Origin: Telmatospirillum siberiense
GTDB taxonomy: Bacteria; Pseudomonadota; Alphaproteobacteria; Rhodospirillales; Magnetospirillaceae
DNA length: 64,000 bases
NCBI RefSeq assembly: GCF_002845745.1
Contig: NZ_PIUM01000009.1
Location: 1 to 64,000 of the forward strand
Direction: 5' to 3'
Shown: positions 54,828 to 63,724 of the stretch, piece by piece
Layout: every line of letters starts with the position of its first letter
Position numbering within the stretch: the stretch's first letter is position 1
Program-made: the position numbers and the translations under genes
The notes under the pieces: model-generated
Database searches by the model: none
What the model was told of the DNA's origin: nothing
Seen by the model: only the letters and a program-made list of their open reading frames with translations

Positions 54828-55883
54828 TTACAATGTCGCGGGAAGGGCGACGTTGTAGCGTGCGGCGGTCGCCTTCAAGGCTTCGACGACCACCGGCATC
54901 ACCTGAACCCCTTCCTTCTCGGCGGTCGCGATGCGCGCCTGTTCCATTTCTCCGGGCATGCGGACCGGCCGGGCCGGGTCGATCGGCGCGTTCGCGTGGC
55001 AGCGATCGGTCAGGTAATCCATCTGGTGGAGGAACTCTTCCCGTCCGGCAAATGCGGCGGGATCGAGCATCTGCAGGAAAATATTGGCCCCCCAGCGCTT
55101 TTCCGAATCCTGCCGGCCGAATCCGGCCAGCCCCTGGGTCAGCGCCTCGACCAGCAGGGATAGTCCGAACCCCTTATGGCCGTATTCCAGACCGCCGACA
55201 GGCAGCAGAGTACCGCTGGCGCCGACGTCCAGCACATGGGGGTCGCAGGTCGGCTTTCCCTCGCCGTTCAGCAGCCAAGGGTGGTCGAAGGGGATGTCGG
55301 CGGCGGATTTCTGGCGGGCCATTCCGACCGTGGTGATCGAGGTGCTGGCATCCACCCAGACCGGTTGCCCGTTGCCCGGATAGCCGATGGCAATGGGATT
55401 GGGGGTGAGCAATGGTTCCTTGCCGCCAAAGGGGGCGACGAAACCGAAGGCCGGATCGGACGAGCACAGGATCGCCACCAGGCCCTTGTCGGTTGCCTGC
55501 TTGATCAGCGATGTCAGGCAGGCGATATGGTGGCTGCGCCGGATGACGCAGGTGACCTGACCATGGTCGGCAAGCCGGTCGGCCGCCATCGAGATGGCGT
55601 GGCTGACCAGCCAGGGGCCCGGCAGATAGCGGCCATCCCAGACCATGATCGCTCCGGAATCGCGGATCACCTCGGGGGTGCCGCTGGGCGTCATCAGTCC
55701 CTTTTCTATCTGTTCGACATATTGCGGGCACAGGGCGATGCCATGAGTCCGTTGCCCCAGCATCTCGCCGGTGACAAGAAGGCCGGCCACGCAGGATGCT
55801 TTGTCGGCATCCATGCCGGCGGCGGTGAAAACATCTCCCGCCCAACCGGCCAGAGAGCGGGCGTTGAAATAGGAAGTGGACAT
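54828..55883 (-). CDS. Ldh/malate-sulfolactate-ureidoglycolate dehydrogenase family NAD(P)-dependent oxidoreductase
   Basis: A 351-residue enzyme of the 'type 2' malate/L-lactate dehydrogenase fold, unrelated to classical LDH. Landmarks are AGLLVTGEMLGQRTHGIALCPQYV with the catalytic His, CVIRRSHHIACLTSLI (second His), GGKEPLLTPNPIAIGYPG, VWVDASTSITTVGMAR, and EYGHKGFGLSLLVEALTQGLAGFG. Family substrates include malate, sulfolactate, ureidoglycolate and 2,3-diketogulonate; the exact one is not readable. ATG 55883 has GGAGAAGGAA just upstream. A canonical sigma-54 promoter lies about 95 bases upstream on the same strand, and a PrpR-type activator gene is downstream. The longer frame to 56324 is leader, not protein. 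Confidence 0.88.
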   Translation of the reverse strand: MSTSYFNARSLAGWAGDVFTAAGMDADKASCVAGLLVTGEMLGQRTHGIALCPQYVEQIEKGLMTPSGTPEVIRDSGAIMVWDGRYLPGPWLVSHAISMAADRLADHGQVTCVIRRSHHIACLTSLIKQATDKGLVAILCSSDPAFGFVAPFGGKEPLLTPNPIAIGYPGNGQPVWVDASTSITTVGMARQKSAADIPFDHPWLLNGEGKPTCDPHVLDVGASGTLLPVGGLEYGHKGFGLSLLVEALTQGLAGFGRQDSEKRWGANIFLQMLDPAAFAGREEFLHQMDYLTDRCHANAPIDPARPVRMPGEMEQARIATAEKEGVQVMPVVVEALKATAARYNVALPATL

Positions 55884-55977
55884 TTCCTTCTCCGAATTGA
55901 TGGTTTGTTGCCCCCAAAAGAGTGACCGGGGCTGGTCCTTTCCCGGATCACCTCTTCGAGGCTCCCGCACTGATTTC

Positions 55978-55993
55978 AGCAAGGCTCGTGCCA
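55978..55993 (-). promoter_or_regulatory. Sigma-54 (-24/-12) promoter of the Ldh-family gene
   Basis: Read on the minus strand the segment is TGGCACGAGCCTTGCT, a perfect fit to TGGCAC-N5-TTGCT with the GG and GC at the right distance. Transcription should start near 55966, leaving a leader of about 85 bases before the ATG at 55883. Confidence 0.85.
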
Positions 55994-56045
55994 GATCCCT
56001 TTTCCAAGATTTGCGCGGTGCTGTCAGCGCTTTGGTTTCAAGATG

Positions 56046-56064
56046 AAATGCATCCGTTGCATTT
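56046..56064. promoter_or_regulatory. Candidate upstream activator site
   Basis: AAATGCA-N5-TGCATTT is a perfect 7-base inverted repeat about 53 bases upstream of the -24 element, roughly -80 to -98 from the predicted start, the normal place for an enhancer bound by a sigma-54 activator. The obvious binder is the PrpR-type protein at 52767-54626. Confidence 0.5.
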
Positions 56065-56272
56065 TTGATTTGGTTTCCGGAAAGGGGGAGGCGTTTAAGC
56101 AATCGCAAGAATTGGGCGACGCGCCTGTTTCTGACCCGCGGATCTCGGCTGGTCCGTGAGGTCGATCGAAAATTGAGTTGAGTGATCCCCGTCAGGTGTG
56201 ATTCTGTCGCACGCTCGGCGTGAGAGAAGGGCGCATGGCGGCTTGCCCGGGATAGACTTTTGGGGGGATTTA

Positions 56273-57727
56273 ATGAACAAGGCTCACATGGATTCCGGCG
56301 ATGATCGGGGCATCGCGGCTCCATTACTCGCGGACGGTCCGCAAGATGCGAATTTGATCGCTGCGGGGAAGATCTCGGCCCGCCTCGATCGTCTTCCGCC
56401 GACGCGCTCGGTCTGGCTGTTGATCTCGCTGCTCAGTCTGGGGTTTTTCTTTGAACTCTATGATTTGCTGTTTACCGGATATGTCGCGCCGGGTTTGTAC
56501 CGCAGCGGGATTTTCACCCCGGCGACGCCCGGCTTGTTCGGGACCTCGGGCATTGCCGGCTTCATAGCGGCCTTGTTCTCCGGCCTGTTCATCGGAACCA
56601 TCGGCTGCGGCGTTCTCGCCGACAAGTTCGGGCGGCGCGCCATCTTCACCTATTCCCTGCTGTGGTACACGTTCGCCAACGTCGTCATGGCCTTCCAGAC
56701 GACCGCGCTCGGGATCAACTGCTGGCGATTTGTCTCCGGCCTCGGATTGGGCGTCGAGATGGTGACCATCGGCACCTATCTTTCCGAACTCGCTCCGAAA
56801 TATCTGCGCGGCCGGGCTTTCGCCTGCTGTCAGGCCGTCGGTTTCACGGCGGTGCCGGTCGTATCGTTTCTGTCCTATCTTCTGGTGCCCTCCGAGCCCT
56901 TCGGGATCGACGGGTGGCGTTGGATCGTGCTCATCGGGGCGCACGGGGCCATCTTCGTCTGGTGGATCCGGCGAAGGCTGCCCGAAAGCCCGCGCTGGCT
57001 TACCCAGAACGGCCGGATCGAGGATGCGGAGCGCGTCATGGCCAGGTTGGAAGCCAAAGTGGAGGCCGAATTCGGCCAACCGCTGCCTCCGCCCGGCCCT
57101 TCGATTCCCGCGACGCGTCATGGCCGGTTCGGCGATATGTGGGGGGCGCCCTACGGCAAGCGGATGTTCATGATGATCGTCTTCAACATCTTCCAGAGCA
57201 TCGGCTTCTACGGTTTCGCCAATTGGGTCCCGACCCTGGTGGTCAAGCAGGGCGTGACGGTGACGAACAGCCTGCTCTACACCAGCATCATCGCCATCGC
57301 CGCCCCGATCGGTCCGATTATCGGGCTCTTCATCGCCGATCGTTTCGAACGCAAGACGGTCATCATGATCGCCGCCATGATGGTGATGGCGTCAGGACTT
57401 GTTTTCAGCCAGGTGAGGGATCCGAACCTGATCATCGTTCTGGGGATTTGCCTGACCCTGGGATCGAATATCATGTCCTATTCGTATCATTCCTATCAGG
57501 CGGAGTTGTTCCCCACGGGAATTCGGGCGCGGGCCGTCGGCTTCGCCTATTCATGGAGTCGCTTCTCGGCCATTTTCAACGCTTTCCTCATCGCCTTCTT
57601 CCTGGATCGCTTCGGCGTTCTGGGGGTGTTTCTCTTTATCGCGGCCGCCATGTGCGTCATCACTCTCGACATTGCGCTGCTGGGGCCGCGGACGAGAAAC
57701 CTGGCACTGGAGGATATCGCCCATTAG
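56273..57727 (+). CDS. MFS transporter (12-helix, sugar/organic-acid porter type)
   Basis: A 484-residue major facilitator. It has a ~40-residue hydrophilic N-terminus, helix 1 SVWLLISLLSLGFFFELYDLL with the FxxxYD motif of metabolite:H+ symporters, the loop 2-3 signature GVLADKFGRRAIFTYSLL, CWRFVSGLGLGVEMVTIGTYLSELAPKYLRGR, a large middle loop with RRLPESPRWL, and the second-half FIADRFERKTVIM and YQAELFPTGIRARAVG. ATG 56273 is preceded by GGGGGGAT. It is divergent from the Ldh-family gene across a 390-base regulatory gap and probably imports that enzyme's substrate or a related carboxylate; this is inferred from position. Confidence 0.9.
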   Translation: MNKAHMDSGDDRGIAAPLLADGPQDANLIAAGKISARLDRLPPTRSVWLLISLLSLGFFFELYDLLFTGYVAPGLYRSGIFTPATPGLFGTSGIAGFIAALFSGLFIGTIGCGVLADKFGRRAIFTYSLLWYTFANVVMAFQTTALGINCWRFVSGLGLGVEMVTIGTYLSELAPKYLRGRAFACCQAVGFTAVPVVSFLSYLLVPSEPFGIDGWRWIVLIGAHGAIFVWWIRRRLPESPRWLTQNGRIEDAERVMARLEAKVEAEFGQPLPPPGPSIPATRHGRFGDMWGAPYGKRMFMMIVFNIFQSIGFYGFANWVPTLVVKQGVTVTNSLLYTSIIAIAAPIGPIIGLFIADRFERKTVIMIAAMMVMASGLVFSQVRDPNLIIVLGICLTLGSNIMSYSYHSYQAELFPTGIRARAVGFAYSWSRFSAIFNAFLIAFFLDRFGVLGVFLFIAAAMCVITLDIALLGPRTRNLALEDIAH

Positions 57728-57762
57728 AGTGATCTGCGACCACGTTGGGTCACTTACCCTTT

Positions 57763-57817
57763 CGTCATTGCCGGGCTTGACCCGGCAATCCATGGACCCC
57801 CGGATCAAGTCCGGGGG
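57763..57817. repeat. Intergenic palindromic repeat (GTCATTGCCGGG type)
   Basis: Two adjacent hairpins: ATTGCCGGG-CTTGA-CCCGGCAAT (57767-57789) and CCCCCGGA-TCAAG-TCCGGGGG (57797-57817). The phrase CGTCATTGCCGGGCTTGACC is a widespread intergenic repeat of alphaproteobacteria. It lies between the MFS gene and the convergent DUF1489 gene and may also serve as terminator. Confidence 0.8.
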
Positions 57818-57882
57818 GGACGGAAAAACGATGATCCAATACGATCGCAAACCGCTCCAGGACCTTGGGACTCTGACGCTCG

Positions 57883-58302
57883 TCACCACAAGCCGAGGCG
57901 TTTCAGTTCCTCGATCATCTCCGGCGGCAGCGGATCCCCGGTGCCCGCCGTTTCGGAGAGGTCGGCGGGCGCGTCGGCGGTCTCGAGATAGCGCCATCCC
58001 TGGAACGCCCGTCTGGGTTGACGGCAGGTTTCGACCAATTGCCGATCGAGGACCAACCGGCAGCAGGCGCGGCCGTCTTCGTCTTCGTCTTCCCGAATGG
58101 CGAGCAGCTTCTGACGAGCCGCGATGGAGCCATGGATGACCCAATAAATCGATCCACCGTCCAAAAGCGCGTCCTGCCGCTTCGGACGCATCCGCGTGCG
58201 GTGGAATATTTCGCCAAAAGACTGCAGTCGATTGAGCTGAAGGGCGCGGAGATGGGCGGCATCGTCCACACCGACAGCGAGTTTGATCAGATGGATGGTC
58301 AT
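57883..58302 (-). CDS. DUF1489 family protein
   Basis: A 139-residue conserved protein found mainly in alphaproteobacteria. The start MTIHLIKLAVGVDDAAHLRALQ, the centre FHRTRMRPKRQDALLDGGSIYWVIHGSIAARQKLL, and RRAFQGWRYLETADAPADL are close to the family consensus. No catalytic assignment exists that I know. The start is set at 58302 by the conserved MTIHL; the frame continues upstream into a repeat. Stands alone, convergent with the MFS gene. Confidence 0.9.
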   Translation of the reverse strand: MTIHLIKLAVGVDDAAHLRALQLNRLQSFGEIFHRTRMRPKRQDALLDGGSIYWVIHGSIAARQKLLAIREDEDEDGRACCRLVLDRQLVETCRQPRRAFQGWRYLETADAPADLSETAGTGDPLPPEMIEELKRLGLW

Positions 58303-58355
58303 CCGTCGCTTTGCTTTGTTCCCGTGTTCAGGCGGCGCGTCGTCTTGTATCAAAT

Positions 58356-58381
58356 CTCGCTGATCGGCACCGATCACCGAG
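58356..58381. repeat. Palindromic intergenic repeat, copy 4 (reverse orientation)
   Basis: CTCGCTGATCGG-CA-CCGATCACCGAG, reverse-complement related to 15483-15508; the flank on the right (gccctcaatggg) matches the left flank of copy 3, showing the same unit of about 45 bases inverted. Confidence 0.65.
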
Positions 58382-58397
58382 CCCTCAATGGGCCAGC

Positions 58398-58432
58398 CCC
58401 AGCCTCGATGAATCATCCTCATCGAGGCTGGG
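58398..58432. terminator. Perfect 14-base hairpin before the liv operon
   Basis: CCCAGCCTCGATGA (58398-58411) and TCATCGAGGCTGGG (58419-58432) with a 7-base loop. No T tract. It sits between divergent units (DUF1489 minus, livK plus) next to the repeat at 58356, and may be part of a larger repeat rather than a terminator. Confidence 0.45.
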
Positions 58433-58617
58433 TATTACTCCCTCCCCGGACTTCAGGAAAGCGGGAAGCTCCAAAGCCGCATTTCGGTCTTGCCCAACAG
58501 GCAAACAGTGTTAACACTGCGCCGCCGGCGGCAATGTCAAGAGCGACCAGCAAAGATCCTGCGATGCGGGGCCGCCTTCATGTCCACCGATGATCGAAAA
58601 TAAGGGGGAATGCCATC

Positions 58618-59772
58618 ATGATTTGGAAACAGACGGCCGGTGCCGCTTCGGCTTTTGCGGTGTTGACCTGTGCGATGCTGGTTGGCGTGGCAACGGCATC
58701 CGCGGCCTCGCCGATCCGTTTCGGTGTGCAGGCGCCCATCACCGGCCCCTATGCCGACGAAGGCCAGGGCATCGAAAAGGCCGTGCGCCTGCTCGCCGAG
58801 CAGCAGAACGCCAAGGGCGGATTGCTGGGACGGCAGATCGAGGTGACGGTTTGCGACGATGAGGGCAAGCCTTCGCAGGCGGCGATCTGCGCCCGCCAGC
58901 TGGTGAACGCCAAGGTCGTCGCGGTGATCGGCTCCTACACCAGCGGCGCGGCGCTGGCCGCCGAGCCGATCTATGCCGCCGCCGACGTGCTCCAGACCTC
59001 CGACGGCACCAGCAACAAACTGAGCGAGCAAGGTTTCAAGACCTGGTTCGGCAATGCCGCGCCCAATTCGGCCGAGGCCGAGTTCACCGCCAACTATCTG
59101 GTCAATGTTCGTGCTTTCAAGCGGATCGCCGTTCTGACCGATCATTCGAGCTTCGCCACCGGGCTGGCCGACGAGGTGATCAAGAACATCGCGGCGGTCC
59201 ACGGCAATGTCGTCGAAAAGGCCTTCGTCAACGCCGATTCGCAGAATTTCACGCCGGTCTTGACCAAGCTGAAGTCACTTAACCCGGATGTGCTTTATTA
59301 TTCCGGCTACTTTTCCGATGGCGGCCTGATCCGGGCGCAGATGCAACAACTGGGAATGGATGCCGCCTTCGTCGGCGGCGACGCCAACCAGAACGTCTCC
59401 TTCGCCAAGATCGCCGGCGCGGCGGCCGGCGGTTCCGTCATCGTCAATGTGCCGGCGCCGCAGGATCTGCCCTATCCGGCCGCCAAGCAATTCGTCGCCG
59501 ACTACAAGGCGAAATACGGCGCCTTGCCTCCCTCGGTGTTCACCCTGACCAACGCCGACGGCATGCGGGCCATTCTGGAGGCCATCGAAGCCACCAAGGG
59601 AACCGAGCCGGCGGCGCTGGAGAACCATCTGCATCACCTGGTGGATTTCCAGGGGCTGACCGGGACGTTCGCCTGGAACGAGCGCGGGGAGCGAACGGGA
59701 AGTCCCTTCGTTGCCTTCGAGGTGCAGGCGGATGGGGCGTACAAGATCCTCTATCCCGAGCCGGCCAAGTGA
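58618..59772 (+). CDS. livK: Branched-chain amino acid ABC transporter substrate-binding protein
   Basis: A 384-residue periplasmic protein. Signal peptide MIWKQTAGAASAFAVLTCAM..., cleaved around ASA-AS (residue ~29). The mature protein has the LivJ/LivK type I fold: RFGVQAPITGPYADEGQGIEKAV, AVIGSYTSGAALAAEPIYAAA (ligand Ser/Thr region), KTWFGNAAPNSAEAEFTANYL, and DVLYYSGYFSDGGLIRAQM. Related proteins bind leucine, isoleucine, valine, or other amides and short organic acids, so the ligand is uncertain. AAGGGGGAA lies ahead of the ATG at 58618. First gene of a five-gene ABC operon; the 45-base gap to livH has no terminator. Confidence 0.93.
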   Translation: MIWKQTAGAASAFAVLTCAMLVGVATASAASPIRFGVQAPITGPYADEGQGIEKAVRLLAEQQNAKGGLLGRQIEVTVCDDEGKPSQAAICARQLVNAKVVAVIGSYTSGAALAAEPIYAAADVLQTSDGTSNKLSEQGFKTWFGNAAPNSAEAEFTANYLVNVRAFKRIAVLTDHSSFATGLADEVIKNIAAVHGNVVEKAFVNADSQNFTPVLTKLKSLNPDVLYYSGYFSDGGLIRAQMQQLGMDAAFVGGDANQNVSFAKIAGAAAGGSVIVNVPAPQDLPYPAAKQFVADYKAKYGALPPSVFTLTNADGMRAILEAIEATKGTEPAALENHLHHLVDFQGLTGTFAWNERGERTGSPFVAFEVQADGAYKILYPEPAK

Positions 59773-59817
59773 CGTTTTCGGCTGAAAAAAAATAAACGGG
59801 ACCGGTAAGGCGAGGGC

Positions 59818-60720
59818 ATGGGTACATTCATTCAGCAGGTCTTCAACGGCCTGACCGTCGGTGGGATCTACGCGCTGATCGCCCTGGGCTATACGATGGT
59901 CTACGGCGTCATGCGCCTGATCAATTTCGCCCACGGCGATCTGTGTATCCTGGGTGCGTTCGTCGGCCTGACGCTGCTGACCGGCGCGGCGGGCAGCGGC
60001 CATTCCGGCGCGGTGCTGCTGCTGGCCGCCTTCGTGCTGGCGGTGGTGGTGATCGCCGCCGCCGGCGTCGTGCTGGAACTGGTGGCCTACCGGCCGCTGC
60101 GCAAGGCCGACCGGCTTTCCGCCGTGGTTTCGGCCTTGGGCGCGTCATTGCTCATCGAAAACAGCATCATGTTGATCTGGGGGCCGGACGTGCACGTCTT
60201 TCCCGGCGATCTGCTGCCGGCGACCACCTGGACGGTGGCCGGGGCCAGCATCACCTTCGTGCAGGTGATGATCATCCTGGCCTCGGTGCTGCTGATGGCG
60301 GCGCTTTACCTTTTCATTCACCACACCCGTTTCGGCACGGCGATACGCGCCACCGCCATCGACCAGGACACCGCACGGCTGATGGGGATCAAGGTCAACC
60401 GGGTCATCCTGACCGTCTTCGTGATCGGCCCCGCCTTGGGCGCCATCGGCGGTCTGTTCGTCGGCATCTATTATCGGGAAGCCTACTTCACCATGGGCTG
60501 GACCTACGGTCTCTATGCTTTCATCGCCGCCATCCTGGGCGGCATCGGCAACATTCCCGGCGCCATGCTGGGCGGCGTGCTGCTGGGCCTGTTCAACGCC
60601 TTCGCCGCCGGCTACATCTCCAGTTCCTGGCAGGATGCCATCACCTTCGCTCTTCTGATCGCCATCCTTCTGGTGCGGCCGACCGGACTTCTGGGCGAAC
60701 CCGACGCGGGGAAGGTCTGA
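59818..60720 (+). CDS. livH: Branched-chain amino acid ABC transporter permease LivH
   Basis: A 300-residue inner-membrane permease with about eight helices. The hallmark opening is FIQQVFNGLTVGGIYALIALGYTMVYGVMRLINFAHGD; the EAA-like loop TAIDQDTARLMGIKVNRVI and GALGxIGGLF-type helix follow, and it ends ALLIAILLVRPTGLLGEP. It pairs with LivM to form the translocation pore. The stop overlaps livM as TGATG (60718-60722), so translation is coupled. Confidence 0.95.
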   Translation: MGTFIQQVFNGLTVGGIYALIALGYTMVYGVMRLINFAHGDLCILGAFVGLTLLTGAAGSGHSGAVLLLAAFVLAVVVIAAAGVVLELVAYRPLRKADRLSAVVSALGASLLIENSIMLIWGPDVHVFPGDLLPATTWTVAGASITFVQVMIILASVLLMAALYLFIHHTRFGTAIRATAIDQDTARLMGIKVNRVILTVFVIGPALGAIGGLFVGIYYREAYFTMGWTYGLYAFIAAILGGIGNIPGAMLGGVLLGLFNAFAAGYISSSWQDAITFALLIAILLVRPTGLLGEPDAGKV

Positions 60721-61682
60721 TGCCGGGTATTTCTCCAAGCCGATCGGCGCCGAAGTCGCCGGCCCGTGCGTCCAGGGCGCTGTGGCCGTTGTTGTGGGTG
60801 GCCGGACTGACGGTGCCCGCCGTTCTTGACAGTTCCTGGGTATCGATCGCGGCGATGTTCGCGATCTATGCGGTCAGCGCCTTGTCCGAGGATGTGATTC
60901 TCGGGCGGGGGGGCATGTTCGACATGGGGCATGCCGTTTATTTCGGCGTCGGCGCCTATGCCACGGCGATTCTCAACACCAGCTTCGGTTGGCCGATCCT
61001 CGCCACCCTGCCGGCGGCGGTATTGCTGGCGGCGGCGGCCGGCGCCCTGCTCGCCGGTCCTTTGACGCGGCTGCGCGGCGACTATCTGCTGGTGGCCACC
61101 ATCGGCTTCAATTCCATTTTCGTCCTGACGATGCAGAACGATCCGGGCGGCGTCACGGGCGGTTCGGACGGTATCACCGGCATCGGCGTTCCCTCGCTTT
61201 TCGGGTTTCCCCTGGCCAGCCAGAGCGCCATGTTCTGGCTCGACTGGGTGGTGCTGGGCATCGTCCTTTTGCTGATGCGCAATCTCGACCGCTCGGAATT
61301 CGGTCGGGCGCAACGCTATCTCAAGCAGGATGAACTGGCGGCCGGCACGCTGGGCGTCGACGCCCGCAAGGTCAAGACCCAGGCCTTCGCCCTGGGCGCC
61401 GGTCTGGCCGGGCTGGCCGGAACCCTGTTCGCCGTCCAGCTTTCGACGGTCAGCCCCGCCTCGTTCGTCTTTACCGAATCGGTGACGCTGTTCGCCGTGG
61501 TGATCGTTGGGGGACCGGGGTCTGTCCCCGGCGTGTTGCTGGGTACCGCATTGATGTTCGTCGTTCCGCAGATTTTCAGGGACTTCGCCCAATACCGCTA
61601 TTTCGTCTTCGGTATCGCCATGATCGCCGTCATGGTGCTGCGGCCCCAGGGCCTGTGGCCCCAGCGGAGGCGCCGGGCATGA
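60720..61682 (+). CDS. livM: Branched-chain amino acid ABC transporter permease LivM
   Basis: A 320-residue permease, second half of the LivHM pore. A basic N-terminal tail (SPSRSAPKSPARASRALW) precedes helix 1; family blocks are ALSEDVILGRGGMFDMGHAVYFGVGAYATAIL, RLRGDYLLVATIGFNSIFVLTM, the EAA-type loop KQDELAAGTLGVDARKVKTQAFAL, and FAVVIVGGPGSVPGVLLGTAL. The ATG at 60720 overlaps the livH stop (TGATG), and the stop overlaps livG (ATGA, 61679-61682). Confidence 0.95.
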   Translation: MPGISPSRSAPKSPARASRALWPLLWVAGLTVPAVLDSSWVSIAAMFAIYAVSALSEDVILGRGGMFDMGHAVYFGVGAYATAILNTSFGWPILATLPAAVLLAAAAGALLAGPLTRLRGDYLLVATIGFNSIFVLTMQNDPGGVTGGSDGITGIGVPSLFGFPLASQSAMFWLDWVVLGIVLLLMRNLDRSEFGRAQRYLKQDELAAGTLGVDARKVKTQAFALGAGLAGLAGTLFAVQLSTVSPASFVFTESVTLFAVVIVGGPGSVPGVLLGTALMFVVPQIFRDFAQYRYFVFGIAMIAVMVLRPQGLWPQRRRRA

Positions 61683-62457
61683 GCGCGCTTCTCGAACTGC
61701 GCGGCGTCGGCATCAGCTTCGGCGGAATGCGCGCCGTCGACGACCTCAGCCTGGCCATCGAGGAAGGGCATATCGCCGCCCTCATCGGTCCCAACGGCGC
61801 CGGCAAGACGACCGTCTTCAACATGATCACCGGCGTCTGCCGGCCGACCAATGGCGAGATCCTTTGGCAGGGGCGCAATATCGCCGGGGCGGCGCCGCAC
61901 CAGATCGCCGCCCTGGGCATCCGGCGGACCTTCCAGACGATCCGGCTGTTTCCCGGCATGTCGGTTTTCGACAATGTCCGCGCCGGCTGTCATCTGCGGG
62001 CGCGTCAACGCTGGTGGCAGGGATTGCTGGGGCTGCCGGCCCAGCGGCGCGAGGAAGCCGCGCTGGCCGAGCGCACCCACGAAGTATTGCGCCGCCTCGA
62101 CCTCGACGGAGCAGCCGACGAGATGGCGGTATCGCTGCCCTACGGCCTGCAGCGACGGGTCGAGATGGCGCGCGCCCTGGTCGTCCAGCCCAAGCTCGTC
62201 ATTCTCGATGAGCCGGCGGCCGGATTGAACGACGCCGAATCGGCCGAACTCAGCCAAACCATTTTTGCCATCCGCGATTCGGGCGTGACGGTGCTGCTTG
62301 TCGAACATGACATGAATGTCGTCATGAACGTGACCGACCACATCGTGGTGATCAATTTCGGCCGCAAGATCGCCGAAGGCAACGCGGCCGCGGTGCGCGA
62401 CGATCCGGCGGTGATCGAAGCCTATCTCGGGCGTGACGACGACGAGGAACCGGTCGC

Positions 62458-62461
<4 letters not shown>
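61679..62461 (+). CDS. livG: Branched-chain amino acid ABC transporter ATP-binding protein LivG
   Basis: A 260-residue ABC ATPase. Walker A is ALIGPNGAGKTTVFNMI, the Q-loop region GIRRTFQTIRLFPGMSVFDNV, the divergent ABC signature LPYGLQRRVEMARALVVQP (typical of LivG), Walker B KLVILDEPAAGLND, and the switch His in TVLLLVEHDMN-type VLLVEHDMNVVM. The C-terminal IAEGNAAAVRDDPAVIEAYLG is the LivG tail. It forms a heterodimer with LivF beneath LivHM. Coupled to livM and livF by ATGA overlaps. Confidence 0.96.
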
Positions 62462-63174
<713 letters not shown>

Positions 63175-63724
63175 TCGGCGGATCTTCGCCCTGCGCCGGC
63201 GTTTGAGGCTTTTTAAATTTCGTCGTCCTATCAGAGCATTGCCAGCCTTGGATAAAACAGTAGCGGCCGGGCGAGGGGGGCCTAGCGTCCGCGCGACATA
63301 AAGACGTGTTTGTTTCTGCACACTTTTTCCGCGCTCGACGCGCGTAAGTCCCCCTCACCCCACTCGCTTGCGCTCGCCCCCTCTCCCGCAAAGCGGCCGA
63401 GAGGAGATCCTTGCGCCTGCGGGCGTCCCCGACGATGCAAAAAAATCATTATTCTGCGGGCCTTGAGAAATAATTTTTGGAAAAATTATGAATCATGATC
63501 GCCTGTGTAAAATCACACTATCGGATAATTCGAATCTCTGAACATTTTTCATTATAAATTGTCTTATGGCAAAAGGGTATGGCGACTCGCCGCATGAGAT
63601 AACAATTCCTTACCCATAAGTGTTATACTAAAAAAAGACGCCGTGAATTTTGGTGGGATTCCGTCCCTCCGAAGGCCGTCCCCCCTTGCGCTTGGCGGTC
63701 CCAGCGCGGCATGGAAAGGTTCCC
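63175..63724. other. Intergenic region before the second glucan synthase
   Basis: About 550 bases without a convincing gene. The segment 63345-63425 (ccccctcaccccactcgcttgcg and following) is a GC-rich sequence of the kind that recurs between alphaproteobacterial genes. 63460-63640 is AT-rich and probably contains the promoter for the gene starting at 63725. The hairpin stretch GCGCTCGACGCGCG near 63330 is weak. Confidence 0.45.

Noticed and set aside
54828..56324. Extended 498-codon form of the Ldh-family gene
   Set aside because: The first 147 codons cover the sigma-54 promoter, the enhancer and the divergent MFS start; family homology and a strong ribosome site begin at 55883.
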